A DNA stretch of 64,000 nucleotides from Corynebacterium meitnerae. GTDB taxonomy: Bacteria; Actinomycetota; Actinomycetes; Mycobacteriales; Mycobacteriaceae. The stretch lies in NCBI RefSeq assembly GCF_027570075.1, contig NZ_JAKMUS010000008.1, positions 1-64,000 of the forward strand, given 5' to 3'. Of the stretch, positions 47,126-56,658 are shown in pieces (position 1 is the stretch's first letter; every line of letters starts with the position of its first letter). The notes under the pieces are model-generated. The model was not told the origin of the DNA, did not search any database, and was given only the letters and a program-made list of their open reading frames with translations. The position numbers were made by a program, and so were the translations under genes.

Positions 47126-47494
47126 ATGAAGCGTCGTTTCGTCGCTGCCGGCCTTGCTGCCGCCACTGCCCTGTCCCTGTCTGTTGCTCCGGCTCAGGCC
47201 GAGCCTGACATCGAACTCCCAATGACTTCCTCCTACGAGACCAGCAGCAAAAGGATCGACAAGCGCCTGAAGGACGCTAATGCTTCCGGCGATGGGAAGA
47301 AGATTAGTCGTGCCATTGACATCGCCTCAGCCTTTGAAAAGTTCATGAAGCCTTCTTACGACAACGACCTGAACAACGGGTACAAGATCGGCACCACCTT
47401 TGACATTCTGCTTGGCACCGGCGTTGCCGCCGCGCTCCTGGCCCTCCTTGGCGGCGCTGCGTTCCAGCAGGGCCTGATCAAGCTCCCGTTCTAA
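47126..47494 (+). CDS. Small secreted protein 4 of the tandem family
   Basis: This 122-residue protein has the signal peptide MKRRFVAAGLAAATALSLSVAPAQA, then MTSSYETSSKRIDKRLKDAN, and the end block NDLNNGYKIGTTFDILLGTGVAAALLALLGG with terminal IKLPF. Its TAA is the first part of a compact terminator (47493-47511). Confidence 0.85.
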   Translation: MKRRFVAAGLAAATALSLSVAPAQAEPDIELPMTSSYETSSKRIDKRLKDANASGDGKKISRAIDIASAFEKFMKPSYDNDLNNGYKIGTTFDILLGTGVAAALLALLGGAAFQQGLIKLPF

Positions 47495-47511
47495 AAAGTC
47501 CGGGACTTTTT
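47493..47511 (+). terminator. Compact terminator behind secreted protein 4
   Basis: AAAAAGTC pairs perfectly with GACTTTTT around CGG and begins inside the stop codon. The same element follows protein 5 (48175-48193). Degenerate forms follow proteins 1-3 (46143, 46566, 47028). Confidence 0.75.
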
Positions 47512-47666
47512 CGCTGCGCTTTCGGGGTGGGGATTACCCCCACTCGATATACCTCTGCCTGAGAAAGTTCTTAGGAAAGATCATCTCTATGTCTTGACAG
47601 GCAAGCACTATCCGGCACTTTCCCTATCAAGCTGAGGCTCAGCTAAGAAGTTACGCCAGATCTTGC

Positions 47667-47675
47667 GGGGGGGGG
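47667..47675 (+). repeat. Run of nine G upstream of secreted protein 5
   Basis: The G9 tract is 79 bases before the ATG of protein 5, in a 242-base spacer behind a terminator that must contain that gene's promoter. Homopolymers of this length in a high-GC genome are slippage-prone and could switch expression. Confidence 0.6.
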
Positions 47676-47753
47676 TTCTAAGTTAACCTCCGACTATTGC
47701 CAACATTTTTGGCAGGTTCCGCACAGCTTCTGCCCCGAAGAAGGAGATCCCTC

Positions 47754-48176
47754 ATGAAGCGTCGTTTCATTGCTGCTGGCCTTGCTGCAGCCACCGCCCT
47801 GTCCCTGTCTGTCGCCCCCGCTCAGGCCGCTGATAAGCCGGGCTTGAACAAGGATTCGTCTTCCCAGGTGACGGATGCCGAAGTTCTTGGATACGCCTTC
47901 GGCCGTGTTGTGGTTGAAGGACTTTTCCCGGGGCAGGGCGTTTCCCAGCCTTACTTGGGTTCCTCTAAGGCTGGGATGTTTGACCTTCCAAAGGACAAGG
48001 CCGGTGCCCAGCAGGATCTTGGCAACGCAGTTGTGAGCTCTTTCCGCAATGACGCTAACCGTGGCTACAAGCTCGGCACCACCTACGACATCCTGGTCGG
48101 CACCGGCATCGCAGCTGCCATCCTCGCACTGCTCGGTGTTGCGCAGCAGCAGGGCATGATCAAGCTCCCGTTCTAA
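47754..48176 (+). CDS. Small secreted protein 5 of the tandem family
   Basis: The 140-residue product is longer and more divergent. It has the signal peptide MKRRFIAAGLAAATALSLSVAPAQA, a middle region with a hydrophobic patch (GYAFGRVVVEGLFPGQG), and the end block NDANRGYKLGTTYDILVGTGIAAAILALLG with QQQGMIKLPF. It has its own spacer with a G9 tract, so it may be expressed separately from genes 1-4. Confidence 0.85.
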   Translation: MKRRFIAAGLAAATALSLSVAPAQAADKPGLNKDSSSQVTDAEVLGYAFGRVVVEGLFPGQGVSQPYLGSSKAGMFDLPKDKAGAQQDLGNAVVSSFRNDANRGYKLGTTYDILVGTGIAAAILALLGVAQQQGMIKLPF

Positions 48177-48193
48177 AAAGTCCGGGACTTTTT
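48175..48193 (+). terminator. Compact terminator behind secreted protein 5
   Basis: AAAAAGTC-CGG-GACTTTTT, identical in design to 47493-47511, overlapping the stop codon. A CGTCGATAAGC copy (48274-48284) lies in the following spacer. Confidence 0.75.
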
Positions 48194-48385
48194 GGTCTGA
48201 ACTAACCCCAACCACTTCTTCGTGCTCGAACTGAGTGCGGAGGGGGTGGTTGGGGTTTTGGTTTGGTGGGGGGCGTCGATAAGCAAATAGCTCCTTGAGC
48301 TGCGGTGAACATTCTATGAATGCGCTGCTTGATTGGTGGATTGGCCCTAAGCTGTGCGTGCTTGAAACTAGCTTAAGGAGTACCG

Positions 48386-48880
48386 ATGAAGTCCCGTTTT
48401 GTTGCTGTCGCGTTGGCTGCGTGTGTGCTTGGCGGGGTGGCGGCGCCGGCGCATGCGGAGGCGGGCCGACCCGTTGACCAGCGGAGTTCTGTGAAGCCGT
48501 TGTTGGAGATGAGCTCGGCGGAGAATAGTTCGCAGTACTGGTCTTTTGCCACGGATGAGGAGCTGAAAACCAAGTGGGATGAGGCCGTGCGCATGGGGTT
48601 CTTCTCCCCCACGATTGAGAAGATCTACGACCTCGAGATCGGGGACGTCACCTGGCAGGAGCGCGAGGCGGCGAATGAGGGCAAGTTTGAGGCGAAGCCG
48701 ACGGCGAATGAGGTGCTTGGCAGCTCGCTGAAGTGGGATGCCGCGCGCGGACAGCAGCTGGGCACGGCGCTGAATTGGTGGATTGCACTTGGCGTGATTG
48801 GCACTGTGCTGACTGCTGGTGTTGCGGCGTTTCTGAGTGGTGCTTTTGAGCGGGTGCCGGCGCTGCAGAACCTGCTTTAA
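48386..48880 (+). CDS. Small secreted protein 6, distant member of the tandem family
   Basis: This 164-residue protein has a signal peptide (MKSRFVAVALAACVLGGVAAPAHA) and a longer acidic middle containing Trp residues (SSQYWSF, KTKWDEAV, VTWQERE). A late helix (GTALNWWIALGVIGTVLTAGVAAFL) and the tail ERVPALQNLL follow. The layout and the AxxGxxLGTALN start of the last helix recall the GYKxGTTFD block, but it does not end in Phe. It is the last gene before the HNH/DUF222 gene. Confidence 0.8.
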   Translation: MKSRFVAVALAACVLGGVAAPAHAEAGRPVDQRSSVKPLLEMSSAENSSQYWSFATDEELKTKWDEAVRMGFFSPTIEKIYDLEIGDVTWQEREAANEGKFEAKPTANEVLGSSLKWDAARGQQLGTALNWWIALGVIGTVLTAGVAAFLSGAFERVPALQNLL

Positions 48881-49056
48881 GGGTTCATTCTCCACAAGAT
48901 TTCAACTGCGCTGACCTCGGCGTTGTGTATAAGTGTTCGAAAATAGCGCCTATTTAATGCTTCGGGGCAAGGGGCGTGTCGCACCCATGTGAAAGTATGT
49001 TCGCATGTGCTCAAGGTGAGTGCATGGCAACGACTTCGCTTGGGAAAGGGGGCGAC

Positions 49057-50553
49057 ATGAGTGCACCGGTAAAGACGCCAAGTTTTGCGACGGAGAACCC
49101 GTCCGATCCGGTCGCGCAAGCGCATTGGGCACTCCGCAAAGCCGAGTATGAGCTGTTCAAGGAGTACGCCGAGGGGGATGTTGAGCTGGTGGATAGCCGC
49201 GACTTCGACCAGGAGTACGCGCGGTTATCCAAGTCCACTGGCATGCCAAAGTGGCAGGTAGATAGCGCGGTCATGGCCTACATGGCGCTGCGGGAGCTGC
49301 CTGGTTTGAGGGAGTTACAGCAGGAGTTTCAACGCTTGGACCTGCCACGACTGAAGGCCCTGAGCGACGCGATGGACAGCTTCGGGGAGAACGCCACGCC
49401 GGAGGTCTACGCCGCGGTGGATGCGGTGATGGTGGAGATCTTCACCCCGCACCGCCACAACGCCGCGCTGCCCACGGTGAGCACGATCAAAAGGAGAATC
49501 AACAAGCTCATCGCGGACTTCGACAACGCGGCGGCGTTCTGCCCGGAGAATCGGAAGGAGCGTGAGGAGCGACCAAAGAACATCCCGCCGGGCTCATGTG
49601 ACGTGACCTTCCACAATGGCCGCGTTGGAGCCAACCAGAGCGGGATGACCATGATGGGCGATATTGCCACGATGGCGATGACGAGGGCGATTATCGACGC
49701 AACTGCGCGCTCCCACGGCCTCACCCTCGAGGAGACAGTGCTCAAGCTGTTGACCGGCGAGATCACCCCGACAGGCAACGCCACCGTCAGCGTGTATGCG
49801 CCCAAAGGACCTGATGGGTCGGTGGATCTGACCAAATCCGTGTTCTTCCCCGGCTTCGGCTGGACCAATGCGGTGGCCACGGAGAAATTCCACTCGCTGG
49901 CCGGGCTGAACGGGTTTGAAGCCAAAAACCCCGCCACTTTTGTGGACCTGGAATCCACCGCCACGCACACCGTCAACGGCCACGATGCACCCGAGAAGGT
50001 CAAAGAATTCGTGCGCATGCGCGACGGGCACTGTATCTTCCCTGGCTGCACCGTCCCCGCCCGCCGATGCCAGCTCGACCACCGCATCGCCTACGAAGAA
50101 GGTGGGCCCACCACCGCCTCAAACCTCTACTGCCTCTGCCAAAAGCACCACAACGTAAAAACCGATAAAAGGGCCTTCTACCTGCCCGATCCCTTCACCG
50201 GCGACATCGTGTGGCTCTTCGCGGACGGCACCTACGCCATCACCAAACCCGCAGGCTTCCTCCACGACCAAGTCACACTAACAGCACCGCGCTGGGTCTC
50301 CACGCTCAGCCAGGTCCGCCGTCACAAGCAAAAAGTCGCCCACTTTTACGCAAAAGCGCACAAGCTTATCGACGGCTACGAGGCCGGCACCCCCTACCCC
50401 ACCACCATCGAAGCGCTGGAGAAACTCGAACAAGAATACGGCCTGAAATTCCCCTTCGCCCCCGAACCGCCAGCGCAGGAGCCTGATCCGGACTACGAGC
50501 CGCCGCCGGAAGATGATGAGGTTGCAGAGGAGGTAGATGACGTGGGTGCTTAA
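49057..50553 (+). CDS. HNH endonuclease, DUF222 (13E12-type) protein
   Basis: The 498-residue protein has the DUF222-like helical N-terminal half and a C-terminal HNH domain: CIFPGCTVPARRCQLDHRIAYEEGGPTTASNLYCLCQKHHNVKT (about residues 328-371), with zinc-binding Cys pairs and the D-H...N...H catalytic residues. Such genes are multicopy in corynebacteria and mycobacteria, and their role is not established. Start 49057 follows AAAGGGGG closely; upstream in-frame starts are possible. It ends four bases into the convergent gene. Confidence 0.88.
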   Translation: MSAPVKTPSFATENPSDPVAQAHWALRKAEYELFKEYAEGDVELVDSRDFDQEYARLSKSTGMPKWQVDSAVMAYMALRELPGLRELQQEFQRLDLPRLKALSDAMDSFGENATPEVYAAVDAVMVEIFTPHRHNAALPTVSTIKRRINKLIADFDNAAAFCPENRKEREERPKNIPPGSCDVTFHNGRVGANQSGMTMMGDIATMAMTRAIIDATARSHGLTLEETVLKLLTGEITPTGNATVSVYAPKGPDGSVDLTKSVFFPGFGWTNAVATEKFHSLAGLNGFEAKNPATFVDLESTATHTVNGHDAPEKVKEFVRMRDGHCIFPGCTVPARRCQLDHRIAYEEGGPTTASNLYCLCQKHHNVKTDKRAFYLPDPFTGDIVWLFADGTYAITKPAGFLHDQVTLTAPRWVSTLSQVRRHKQKVAHFYAKAHKLIDGYEAGTPYPTTIEALEKLEQEYGLKFPFAPEPPAQEPDPDYEPPPEDDEVAEEVDDVGA

Positions 50554-50873
50554 AGCTCCGGGAACTTCGCGCGTGCCTCCGCCCACAGACCCTCAAAGTG
50601 GTCGGCGGTGATGCGCTCCGCCTCGATGCCCTCGAACTGGTCGTAGGTGTCCGGGTGCGGGACGGTGTCGAGGGGGCGGTTGGCGTTGCCGATGACGCGG
50701 CCGTCGATAAACGCCCCCACAATAGCGTGGTCCGGGGTGAGCTCAATCATGCGCACCATGCGGCATTCGTGCGGGCTGAGTTCAACGAGTTCGGCGATGT
50801 TGACCACGGAACCGGCGCCGGGGATCGTCAGCGTGGTGCGGACAAAAAGTCCCGGGGTTTTTGCGTCGGGCAA
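50550..50873 (-). CDS. Uncharacterised small protein behind the trp operon
   Basis: The 107-residue frame contains VVNIAELVELSPHECRMVRMIELTPDHAIVGAF and ends FEGLWAEARAKFPEL. I do not recognise a family. The first dozen codons overlap the element A5-C4-G3-ACTTTTT (50844-50862), which elsewhere in this window follows stop codons, so the true start may lie downstream (for example the GTG of VVNIAEL). It is eight bases behind the Rieske gene and convergent with the HNH gene. Confidence 0.6.
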   Translation of the reverse strand: MPDAKTPGLFVRTTLTIPGAGSVVNIAELVELSPHECRMVRMIELTPDHAIVGAFIDGRVIGNANRPLDTVPHPDTYDQFEGIEAERITADHFEGLWAEARAKFPEL

Positions 50874-50881
50874 TGCTCCCC

Positions 50882-51292
50882 CTACTCCCGCTCGCCGGCG
50901 AAGACGGTGCCGCCCTCTTCGGTGACGGGGGCGGGCATCATGCCGGACTTGGACGGACCGTCAACGACCTCACCGGTGGCGATGTCGAAGATGGAACCGT
51001 GGGCCGGGCAGCGCACAGTGTTGCCGTCGACCTGCGTGATCGGGCTGCCCTGGTGCGGGCAGGTGGTGGAGTATGCCACGAATTTGCCCTCAGTGGGCTG
51101 AGCGATGATGAACTTACCGACGATCACCGCACTCCCCACCGGAACCTGCGTCGCCGCGACCTCTGCTGACGCGGGCTTACCGCAGGCGGCGAGGAACGCA
51201 CCGGCAAAGGTGGTAGCGGTACCGAGGATGAACATTCGGCGCGAGCAGGTCGGGCCGGAAGGAGTCTGAGCGGCTGGGTTCTGGGCTGTCAT
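50882..51292 (-). CDS. Rieske [2Fe-2S] lipoprotein with Tat-like signal
   Basis: This 136-residue protein has the Rieske ligands in TTCPHQGSPI (Cys-x-His) and VRCPAHGSIFD (Cys-x-x-His). The N-terminus has twin arginines (SRRMFILGTATTFAGAFLAAC), and the Cys fits a lipobox, so it is probably exported folded and lipid-anchored. It is an extracytoplasmic electron carrier of unknown partner. It overlaps trpA by four bases and so is translationally coupled to the trp operon, with no obvious metabolic reason. Confidence 0.9.
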   Translation of the reverse strand: MTAQNPAAQTPSGPTCSRRMFILGTATTFAGAFLAACGKPASAEVAATQVPVGSAVIVGKFIIAQPTEGKFVAYSTTCPHQGSPITQVDGNTVRCPAHGSIFDIATGEVVDGPSKSGMMPAPVTEEGGTVFAGERE

Positions 51293-52130
51293 GGTTTCAG
51301 GGTAGCGCGCTTCATGGCGGTGACGTAGTCGGTGAGTTCGGTTTTCAGGGCGTCCATGTCGCGGATGGTGCCCGGGTTGGGGTGGGCGTAATCCACGTGG
51401 GCGTCGATGATCTTCGCGATAGCGGAGCCGGTGATGGCACCGGAAGCGCCGGCGGCGATGGCATCGGAAACGTGCTGCGGGGTGGAGATGCCGAAGCCGA
51501 GGAGCACGGGGGCGCCGCCGTAGGAGGTGATGTTGGCGACGACGTCCGAAAGCCCTGTCGTCTGCGATTCGTGCTCGGTGCCGGTCACGCCGTCGCGGGA
51601 GATGGCGTAGATGTAGCCGCGGGAATGGGCGGCAACGCGTTCGAGGACCTCGGGACGGGCCTGAGCAGGGGCGATGAAGACGGGATCGATGCCCGCGGCG
51701 GTGGCGGCCTCAACGAAGGGGGCGCCTTCGCGCACGGGGGCGTCGGGGACGAGGACGGCGTCGGCGCCAGCGTCGTGGAGCTCTGCGTAGAACTTCTCCA
51801 GACCGCGGACGTACGGCACGTTGGCGTAGACGAGCATGCCGATCGGGGTGTCCGGGTGGCGGCGGCGAATCTCATGGATCTGATCCAGGCAGGAATCCAC
51901 GGTCGCACCACCGTCGAGGGCGCGGAGGTGGGCCTTCTGGATGGTGGGGCCGTCAGCCACGGGGTCGGAGAAGGGGACGCCGAGTTCGAGGGCGTCGGCG
52001 CCCGCGCGAACAAGCGTAGAGATGATCTCCACCGCATCGTCGGCAGATGGGTCGCCGAGCATGACGAATGGGACAAAAGCTCGCTCATTTTTTGCTTCGA
52101 GGGCTTCAAACAGTGCGGTGAAACGGGACA

Positions 52131-52131
<1 letters not shown>
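51289..52131 (-). CDS. trpA: Tryptophan synthase alpha chain
   Basis: This 280-residue TIM barrel cleaves indole-3-glycerol phosphate. The catalytic Glu is in FVPFVMLGDPSADD...GADALELGVPFSDPVADGP (Glu about residue 50) and the Asp in DAVLVPDAP. The phosphate-binding loop is VLLGFGISTPQHV...GAITGSAI. It shares one base with the trpB stop. Confidence 0.97.
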
Positions 52132-53438
<1,307 letters not shown>

Positions 53439-53470
53439 GTGGATTCCTCCGTGAGAATGATGAGTTCAAG

Positions 53471-54967
53471 TTAGTAGTGAAAGTTTCGGATCCGCTCAAA
53501 CACGGTACGCAGCGCGCCCGCGTCCTTCTGTCCGGCCCACTCCCCTGCTTCGGCGGGGTATTCCACGCCGGAGTTGAGGTCAACGCCGAGGCAGCCGACA
53601 GACAGCGCGGCGTCGAGGTTGTCGGCGCCGATGCCGCCAGCGAGGAGGCTATGCGCGCGGACCTCGTCGGGGATGGTGCTCCAGTCGAATTCAGAGCCGG
53701 AGCCGCCGTCCTTCGCATCAAGTACAAGCTTATCGACGTCCCCCGCCAGCCCCCGCGCAATCTCCGCCCCATCGGGGTGCGACATGGAGACGGCACGCCA
53801 GATCTGAGGGGTGTTGGTGAGGGTGGAGAGGTCGGCGCGGATGGCGCGAATAAGCTCCTGCTCTGCAGCGAGGCTCCCCTGGTACGGCGCGTGGATCTGC
53901 ACGGCGTGGATGGGGCCGTCGACGCTGGTGATGAGGTCAGCCCAGCCTTCGGTGCGGCGGCTGACGGCGACGTAGTGGAGGCCGGGCTCGTGCGCCATGA
54001 TGTTTTTCGATGTTTCACGTGAAACATTGCGCGGGCTGGAGTCCTCGAAGATGAGTCCGCCGTAGACGGCGCCGGCGGCGCGAGCGGCTTGGGCGGCGGA
54101 CCAGGAGGTGAGACCGCAGACTTTGTTGGGGCCGTAGACGAGCATCCGGGCGGCCCAGTCGATGTCGGGGGTGCCGGTGAGTTGGGAGCCGACGAGAAAG
54201 CCGTCGGAGTGGCCGCCGAGGCGGCGGACGGTTTCCACATTGCTGATGCCGGACTCGGAAACGATGAGGGCGCCTTCGGGCGCAAGGGGTGCAAGACGTG
54301 CGGATCGGTCCAGATCAATGGATAGATCGTGCAGGTTGCGGTGGTTAACGCCGAAGATCTTGGCGCCGAGTCTGGTGGCGCGGGCGGCCTCCTCTTCGTC
54401 GATGACTTCGGTGAGGACGTCGAGGCCGAGGCGGTCGGCTTCGGAGTGGAGGCGGGTATAGGTGGCGTCGTCAAGCACGCTCAGCATGAGCAAGATGGCG
54501 TCGGCGCCGAAGTAGCGCGCGGCGTGGATCTGGCATTCGTCGATAATGAAGTCTTTGCACAGCACCGGGAGGTGTGTGGTGGAGGCGACGGTGGCCAAGT
54601 GGTCATAGTCTCCCCCGAAGCGGTCGGGCTCGCAGAGGACGGAGATGCCGGCGGCGTAGCGGGAGTAGATCGATGCGATGGTGCCGGGCTCGTAGTGCTC
54701 GCGGATCATGCCGAGAGATGGCGAGGAGGACTTGCACTCCATGATGAAGCGCGTGCCGGGGCGAGCGAGCGAATCGTAGAGCGAACGCTCGGAGCGCGGC
54801 AGGGTCAGCGGGTCCACGTGGGAGATGCGTGCCTTAATTTCGTCAAGGTGACGAAATCGGCCTTGGACAATACCCTCCAAAACCGTTGGCAGCCCCTCAG
54901 AATGGCGCACAGCGGATTTACCCTGGGCAGAGGGGATAAATTCAGAGGGGTTAAGATTAGGCGCCAT
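53471..54967 (-). CDS. trpCF: Bifunctional indole-3-glycerol phosphate synthase / PRA isomerase
   Basis: The 498-residue fusion has IGPS in residues 1 to about 265 (FIMECKSSSPSLG, LCKDFIIDECQ, GVNHRNLHDLSID, VSESGI) and PRAI in about 275-498 (VCGLTS, YGGLIFEDSSPR, LVLDAKDGGSG, LLAGGIGADN). The fused form is usual in corynebacteria. The DNA for NVSRETS (about residues 315-321) is a perfect parS site. A CGTCGATAAGC copy (53728-53738) encodes part of GDVDKL. Confidence 0.96.
   Translation of the reverse strand: MAPNLNPSEFIPSAQGKSAVRHSEGLPTVLEGIVQGRFRHLDEIKARISHVDPLTLPRSERSLYDSLARPGTRFIMECKSSSPSLGMIREHYEPGTIASIYSRYAAGISVLCEPDRFGGDYDHLATVASTTHLPVLCKDFIIDECQIHAARYFGADAILLMLSVLDDATYTRLHSEADRLGLDVLTEVIDEEEAARATRLGAKIFGVNHRNLHDLSIDLDRSARLAPLAPEGALIVSESGISNVETVRRLGGHSDGFLVGSQLTGTPDIDWAARMLVYGPNKVCGLTSWSAAQAARAAGAVYGGLIFEDSSPRNVSRETSKNIMAHEPGLHYVAVSRRTEGWADLITSVDGPIHAVQIHAPYQGSLAAEQELIRAIRADLSTLTNTPQIWRAVSMSHPDGAEIARGLAGDVDKLVLDAKDGGSGSEFDWSTIPDEVRAHSLLAGGIGADNLDAALSVGCLGVDLNSGVEYPAEAGEWAGQKDAGALRTVFERIRNFHY
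54011..54026. promoter_or_regulatory. parS site inside trpCF
   Basis: TGTTTCACGTGAAACA is a perfect 16-base ParB-binding palindrome. It sits in the IGPS-PRAI junction of trpCF, where it encodes VSRE(T) without breaking the frame. Confidence 0.96.
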
Positions 54968-55985
54968 AATTCGCTCCCTCGTGCTTGGCCAACCATTCGC
55001 GGACGGTGCCGTTAGTCAGGAGCTCGGTGGCCTTGGTGACGCCCTCGGCCATCGTGTCGGTCATGCCGTAGAGGTAGAACATCACGCCGGCGGTGGCGGC
55101 GACGGCATCGCGGTGGGCGTCGGGGCCGGTGCCGTCGAAAATAGCGCGGATGGCTGCGGCGTTCTCCTCGCCGTTGCCACCTTCCAACTCCTCGAGAGAG
55201 TAGGTGGGCAGACCGAGGTCCTCCGGGGTGATGGTGTAGTGCTCGATGTTGCCTTCGCGGTCCAGCTCCCAGACTTCGGTGGGGCCGTGGACGGCGATTT
55301 CATCAGTGCCGGCGCCGTGAGCGATAAGGGCGCGGCCACGGCCAAGTTCACGCATGGTTTCGGCGATAACTTGGCCGAGAGCCGGGTTGGCAATGCCCAT
55401 GATCTGGTACTCAGGGCGCCCCGGTGCGAGCAGCGGGCCAAGGGTGTTGAACAGGGTGGACACACCCAGGGTCTTACGCACCGGCTGCACGTGGGCGATC
55501 GCCGGGTTGTAGGCGGGGGCGAAAAGGAACGTGAAGTTGGAGGCCTCGAACTGGCGGACAGCACGGTCCGGGTCCAGGTCAAGTGGGATATTCAGTGCTT
55601 CCAGCACGTCGGCGGAGCCGGACTTTGAGGAGACGGAACGGTTACCGCACTTGATCATCTTTACCCCGGCAGCAGCGGCGACGAGGGAGGCGGCGGTGGT
55701 GATGTTGATGGTGTTCTTGCCATCACCACCTGTACCGGCGGTGTCCATGAGGCCCTCACCGGTGATGGGGAACGGACGGCCAGCAGCCAGGAAGGCCTTG
55801 GCGGCACCGGCGATATCGGCGAAGGTTTCGCCGCGGGTGCGCACGGTGGCAAGGAGGGCGGCGATGTGGACATCGTCATAATCACCCACGGTGAGTGGGG
55901 TGAACGCCTCGATGGCCTCCTCTAGCGAGGGGTTCTTGTTATCCAGAAAACGACGGAAAATTCCGAGGGATTTTTCACTAGCCAT
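54957..55985 (-). CDS. trpD: Anthranilate phosphoribosyltransferase
   Basis: The 342-residue enzyme transfers phosphoribose from PRPP to anthranilate. Motifs are MDTAGTGGDGKNTINITTAASLVAAAAGVKMIKCGNRSVSSKSGSADVLEAL (PRPP and Mg binding) and ARPNP-like NPAIAHVQPVRKTLGVSTLFNTLGPLLAP. It overlaps both neighbours (8 bases with trpG, 11 with trpCF). Confidence 0.97.
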   Translation of the reverse strand: MASEKSLGIFRRFLDNKNPSLEEAIEAFTPLTVGDYDDVHIAALLATVRTRGETFADIAGAAKAFLAAGRPFPITGEGLMDTAGTGGDGKNTINITTAASLVAAAAGVKMIKCGNRSVSSKSGSADVLEALNIPLDLDPDRAVRQFEASNFTFLFAPAYNPAIAHVQPVRKTLGVSTLFNTLGPLLAPGRPEYQIMGIANPALGQVIAETMRELGRGRALIAHGAGTDEIAVHGPTEVWELDREGNIEHYTITPEDLGLPTYSLEELEGGNGEENAAAIRAIFDGTGPDAHRDAVAATAGVMFYLYGMTDTMAEGVTKATELLTNGTVREWLAKHEGANYGA

Positions 55986-56658
55986 TGTTGCTCACCTTAA
56001 CTTTCACGGATTCCTTCTTCTCTAATAACTGCCTCACACACCGCTCCAGCAGCACGGGCCCAGCCGGGGTGAGGATGGACTCTGGGTGGAACTGGAGGCC
56101 GATGGACATGCCATCGGTGGTTTCTGCTGCCATGACAACGTCGCCGACTTTGGTCTCGGTGCGGGCAAGCACCTCGATGCCGGCGGGGACATCGACGCTG
56201 CCCAGGGAGTGGTAGCGCGCCACGGGAACGAGGCGCCCTGGGGTATCGCCGTGTTCGGGGCCACTGTCAATGGTCAGGCCGGTGAAGAGGGGGCTGGCTA
56301 CGCCGGCGTCGGTAAGCGTCATTGCTTCGCTGACACCATGGACTGGGCCGCAGGGGCTGACCGTGCCACCGAAGTGCTCGATGAGAGCCTGGTAGCCGAG
56401 GCAAATGCCGAGGATGGGAATTCGGCCTTGAGCTGCGCGGATGAGGTCCATCATGCAGCCGGCGTCGGCGGGGTAGCCGGGGCCGGGCGAGAGAATGATC
56501 ACGTCGGGTTCGGCGGCGAGCACCTGGTCGACGGAGACGGTGTTGCGGAACACGGTGAATTCGATGGCGGGCTCGGTGATGGTCGTGAGCGCGTCCACGA
56601 GGTTGTACACAAAGGAATCTTGGTTATCCAGCAGGACAACGCGGGCGGGCGAGTTCAT
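55978..56658 (-). CDS. trpG: Anthranilate synthase glutamine amidotransferase subunit
   Basis: This 226-residue class I glutaminase has LLDNQDSFVYNLVDAL, LSPGPGYPADAG and the nucleophile GICLGYQALIEHFGG. The His-Glu pair is in QFHPESILTPAG. It supplies ammonia to TrpE and overlaps its 3' end by four bases. Confidence 0.97.
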   Translation of the reverse strand: MNSPARVVLLDNQDSFVYNLVDALTTITEPAIEFTVFRNTVSVDQVLAAEPDVIILSPGPGYPADAGCMMDLIRAAQGRIPILGICLGYQALIEHFGGTVSPCGPVHGVSEAMTLTDAGVASPLFTGLTIDSGPEHGDTPGRLVPVARYHSLGSVDVPAGIEVLARTETKVGDVVMAAETTDGMSIGLQFHPESILTPAGPVLLERCVRQLLEKKESVKVKVSNNG

